Assembly (NCBI GenBank): GCA_945877005.1
Contig: CAMCQL010000062.1
Span: 1-9,164 of the forward strand
DNA length: 9,164 nucleotides
Direction of reading: 5' to 3'
Source: Chryseobacterium gleum
GTDB taxonomy: Bacteria; Bacteroidota; Bacteroidia; Flavobacteriales_D; Crocinitomicaceae
Shown here: positions 7,456 to 9,164 of the stretch, in pieces
How the letters are laid out: the number at the start of each line of letters is the position of its first letter
How positions within the stretch are numbered: position 1 is the stretch's first letter
Program-made: the position numbers and the translations under genes
Notes under the pieces: model-generated
The model's input: the letters and a program-made list of their open reading frames with translations, nothing else
What the model was told of the DNA's origin: nothing
Database searches by the model: none

Positions 7456-7485
7456 TAAAAGTATATTGTTAGATTATTTATCCAA
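7456..7485 (-). promoter_or_regulatory. Bacteroidota-type promoter of the DUF2480-decarboxylase operon
   Basis: On the minus strand, TTG (7483-7485) is followed by exactly 19 bases and TACTTTTA (7456-7463), which matches TAnnTTTG except for the last base. The expected transcription start is near 7449, giving a leader of roughly 90 bases before the ATG at 7360. Confidence 0.65.
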
Positions 7486-7545
7486 TACTCAATTTCAATT
7501 CACTGCCTAACTTTTAAAGAAACAATAGCTTTCAAAAAGAAAAAC

Positions 7546-8154
7546 CTAAATATTTCTTACCTCAAGGACAATCTTTTCTTTGACTTCTTCCCAAGTTATT
7601 TTTAGCATCATGATTGGATCAGGTTCATTTTCTGCATCATCAAAATAAAGTAAACTTTTCAACACCATAAATTCAGAACCGTTTGGATATTTTTTAGAAT
7701 AGAAGTTCAACATTTCACAAAGGCTAAACTGCTTTAACAACTGAAAAACATCTATAAAATCTTTCTTGCTACCTCTACCTGCTATTGCGTTAAGTTTCAT
7801 TGCAGCAATATCTTTTTTAGACACCAAACGGATGCCATCTACGATAGTTAACGGTTCAATTAACTCAAAATTATAATCGACAAAATCGACTTTAATTTGA
7901 TCAATTTTATATATCAGTATTTTAGGACTTTGTGACAATAGTATTGTATCACCATATTCCTTTAATAAATCCGTGAATTTTACAGCATCGACATCACTTC
8001 TACCAAACAAATCAATATCAATTGAAAAACGATGCCCATCGTATAACGCCAGCGCTGTTCCTCCAACCAAATTAAAATTAGTGAACTCCTCCACCAACAT
8101 TAATTTTTCTAATAATTCCAATAATTCTGGTTTGACTGTCTGTTTTTGTAACAT
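7546..8154 (-). CDS. AbiEii/AbiGii-type nucleotidyltransferase (putative toxin)
   Basis: This 202-residue protein has the motifs of the AbiEii/AbiGii nucleotidyltransferase toxin family (DNA polymerase beta-like fold). GGTALAL (31-37) is the nucleotide-binding motif. HRFSIDIDLF (41-50) carries the metal-binding D46 and D48. KVDF (88-91) carries the third Asp, D90. KLNAIAGRGSKKDFIDVFQLL (from K120 to L140) matches motif IV, with K120, R127, K131 and D132. All catalytic residues are present, so it is probably active. AbiEii of the type IV AbiE system is a toxin that stalls growth on phage infection, and related MenT enzymes add nucleotides to tRNA; the target here is unknown. It is shorter than AbiEii of AbiE and close in size to stand-alone Bacteroidota homologues. 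Its start lies inside the preceding DUF6922 gene (46-bp overlap), which suggests translational coupling. No terminator is evident after it. Confidence 0.88.
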   Translation of the reverse strand: MLQKQTVKPELLELLEKLMLVEEFTNFNLVGGTALALYDGHRFSIDIDLFGRSDVDAVKFTDLLKEYGDTILLSQSPKILIYKIDQIKVDFVDYNFELIEPLTIVDGIRLVSKKDIAAMKLNAIAGRGSKKDFIDVFQLLKQFSLCEMLNFYSKKYPNGSEFMVLKSLLYFDDAENEPDPIMMLKITWEEVKEKIVLEVRNI

Positions 8155-8408
8155 TTAAATTCAGATTTTTCTATTTTCAGGAGATTGGATAAAAATGAAA
8201 TGGAAACATCATCTAAAGTAGAAATATTTACGGCAATTGACTTGATTTTTTCATAGCCTAAACTGGACTTGAGTATCAACCAATCTTGCAATAAACCATA
8301 TTGCAAAACACGTTGTAGAATAAAAACTCCATTCTTTTCCACGTCTATTGACTCTACATCAACATCCCAAAAAATATGCGGTGTTAAATCAAAAAGAAAA
8401 GTTGACAT
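8109..8408 (-). CDS. DUF6922-type small protein, putative partner (antitoxin) of the nucleotidyltransferase
   Basis: The 99-residue protein has the pattern of the DUF6922 family found next to AbiEii-like nucleotidyltransferases in Bacteroidota. FWDVDVESID (13-22) is followed by a helix with FILQRVLQYG (29-38), then DW (42-43) and an acidic/aliphatic helix, and an aromatic C-terminus ending NYWNY. The conserved-looking end lies inside the 46-bp overlap with the toxin-like gene, so the overlap is probably genuine and not a start-site error. It has no winged-helix domain like AbiEi and no signal peptide. Small size, first position and overlap are the usual layout of an antitoxin gene, so an antitoxin or regulator role is inferred from position, not shown. 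The family assignment is from memory of its N-terminal FWD.D motif. The promoter is not clear; the 280 bases upstream are very AT-rich. Confidence 0.75.
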   Translation of the reverse strand: MSTFLFDLTPHIFWDVDVESIDVEKNGVFILQRVLQYGLLQDWLILKSSLGYEKIKSIAVNISTLDDVSISFLSNLLKIEKSEFKCYKNRQSNQNYWNY

Positions 8409-8421
8409 ACTTATTTTTTAT

Positions 8422-8438
8422 TAAAATTACTAAAATTA
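8422..8438. repeat. Direct repeat TAAAATTA just upstream of the DUF6922 gene
   Basis: TAAAATTA occurs at 8422-8429 and 8431-8438 (9-base period), with a related TAAAATAA at 8444-8451. The copies lie 14-43 bases before the DUF6922 start, where an autoregulating antitoxin could bind. The minus-strand copies read TAATTTTA, one base off a -7 box, but no TTG sits at 19 bases. In such AT-rich DNA chance is a real alternative. Confidence 0.35.
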
Positions 8439-8594
8439 AGTGTTAAAATAAAAAAAAGGATAAATAAGAATAGCAATCATTCATTTAATTCATATTGAGT
8501 TCGTTATTTGAACATAAGATTAATATATTTTCCTCAAGAAAGAGTTCTATTAATAAATAATCAATTTCATAAATTCAAACTATTTTCCATCTAC

Positions 8595-8608
8595 GTAACG
8601 AAAGTTAC
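8595..8608. repeat. Short hairpin overlapping the upstream promoter region of the thioredoxin gene
   Basis: GTAAC (8595-8599) and GTTAC (8604-8608) form a perfect 5-bp inverted repeat around GAAA. It lies just upstream of where the -33 element of the plus-strand promoter would sit, so it could be an operator half-site pair. It is short enough to be chance. Confidence 0.35.
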
Positions 8609-8611
8609 CAA

Positions 8612-8638
8612 TTGAAACCTCATCAAATTGTACTTTTG
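8612..8638 (+). promoter_or_regulatory. Probable promoter of the thioredoxin-family gene
   Basis: TACTTTTG (8631-8638) is a perfect Bacteroidota -7 box (TAnnTTTG). The nearest TTG is at 8612-8614, only 16 bases upstream, shorter than the usual 19. The box lies 50 bases before the ATG at 8689. The -7 element is convincing; the -33 element is not. Confidence 0.5.
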
Positions 8639-8688
8639 AATAAAACAAATAGAAAAATTCAACTGTTTAATTTTTGAAAATTAACCCC

Positions 8689-9164
8689 ATGAAAGCATCA
8701 ATCATCAAATCAGGAATGAATTACGCTACTTATCGTGCACATATTCAATCGTTATTAACCGAAGACAAAACAACTGGAAGCAAACAAACACCAGAATTAG
8801 TCGAATTTACTCAGTTAAATGAGCAACGAATGCATCGGAATGAAAAACAATTTAAACTCAACGAAGAGCTGTTCGAAACCCTCTCTTCAAAAGAATCAAA
8901 AGAATATTGGGTGCTTTTTGCCGAAGCTTGGTGTGGTGACTGTGCTCAAAACATTCCAATTATACATAAAATAACAGAAGCATCTAACAGCACAATTGAG
9001 CTTAAAATTTTAATAAAAAGTGAACATTTAAACGAATTCCAAAACTATTTGACCAATGGCGCCGAATCTATTCCTAAATTGATACGTTTTGATACTGAAA
9101 CATTGGAGGAAATAGGTGTTTGGGGACCTCGGCCGCTAAATGCTCAAGCAATTGCTGAACATTG
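8689..9164 (+). CDS. Thioredoxin family protein (3' end outside window)
   Basis: An open frame starts at ATG 8689 and runs off the window after 158 codons. It contains a thioredoxin-like active site WCGDC (81-85) with the cis-proline segment SIPKLI (127-132) and the following GVWGPRP (143-149). This is the pattern of the Thioredoxin_9-like proteins of Bacteroidota, many of which have WCGDA; here the second cysteine is present, so disulfide exchange is chemically possible. The N-terminal part (SLLTEDKTTG, then TQLNEQRMHR) also fits this family. There is no signal peptide, so it is expected in the cytoplasm. Family members are around 190 residues, so roughly 30 residues are missing. The start could be M1 or M10; M1 is chosen because it is the first ATG after the promoter. 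The protein partner and reductant are unknown. It is divergent from the DUF6922 operon. Confidence 0.9.
   Translation, partial: MKASIIKSGMNYATYRAHIQSLLTEDKTTGSKQTPELVEFTQLNEQRMHRNEKQFKLNEELFETLSSKESKEYWVLFAEAWCGDCAQNIPIIHKITEASNSTIELKILIKSEHLNEFQNYLTNGAESIPKLIRFDTETLEEIGVWGPRPLNAQAIAEH

Noticed and set aside
7486..7545. Terminator after the nucleotidyltransferase gene
   Set aside because: Only short 4-bp pairings without a proper T-run were found, so no terminator is called.

Overview
The window looks like chromosomal DNA from a member of the Bacteroidota, most likely a Flavobacteriales-type organism. The evidence is AT-rich intergenic DNA, a near absence of Shine-Dalgarno sequences, promoters of the Bacteroidota type (TTG, 19 bases, TAnnTTTG), a tRNA gene without an encoded CCA, and several protein families that are typical of or restricted to this phylum: the long DUF2723/TMEM260-like membrane glycosyltransferase, DUF2480, a FISUMP-type C-terminus and DUF6922.

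Layout. Positions 1-111 hold the last 36 codons of a FISUMP-domain protein, closed by a strong terminator (133-159). An AT-rich spacer with an unusual GC-rich block (271-341) follows. Next is a stand-alone tRNA-Gln(UUG) gene on the minus strand, with its own promoter and terminator. Going the other way is a probable two-gene operon: a 1355-residue polytopic GT-C-like glycosyltransferase (732-4799), then 11 bases later a NodB-type polysaccharide deacetylase (4811-5428). A perfect 11-bp inverted repeat sits just before the first gene. The deacetylase ends tail-to-tail with, and overlaps by 18 bp, a minus-strand operon of DUF2480 (6854-7360) followed 6 bases later by a PLP-dependent group II decarboxylase (5411-6847). 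Right of its promoter is a second minus-strand operon, a DUF6922 protein (8109-8408) overlapping by 46 bp an AbiEii-type nucleotidyltransferase (7546-8154), which looks like a toxin-antitoxin or phage-defence cassette. The window ends inside a thioredoxin-family gene on the plus strand (8689 onward).

How the genes may work together. The glycosyltransferase and deacetylase are plausibly co-transcribed and may both act on cell-envelope glycans, although the deacetylase has no export signal. DUF2480 and the decarboxylase are clearly co-transcribed, but the substrate is unknown. The DUF6922/nucleotidyltransferase pair is the most accessory-looking element and the best candidate for a little-studied system. 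No integrase, transposase, CRISPR array or rRNA was seen.
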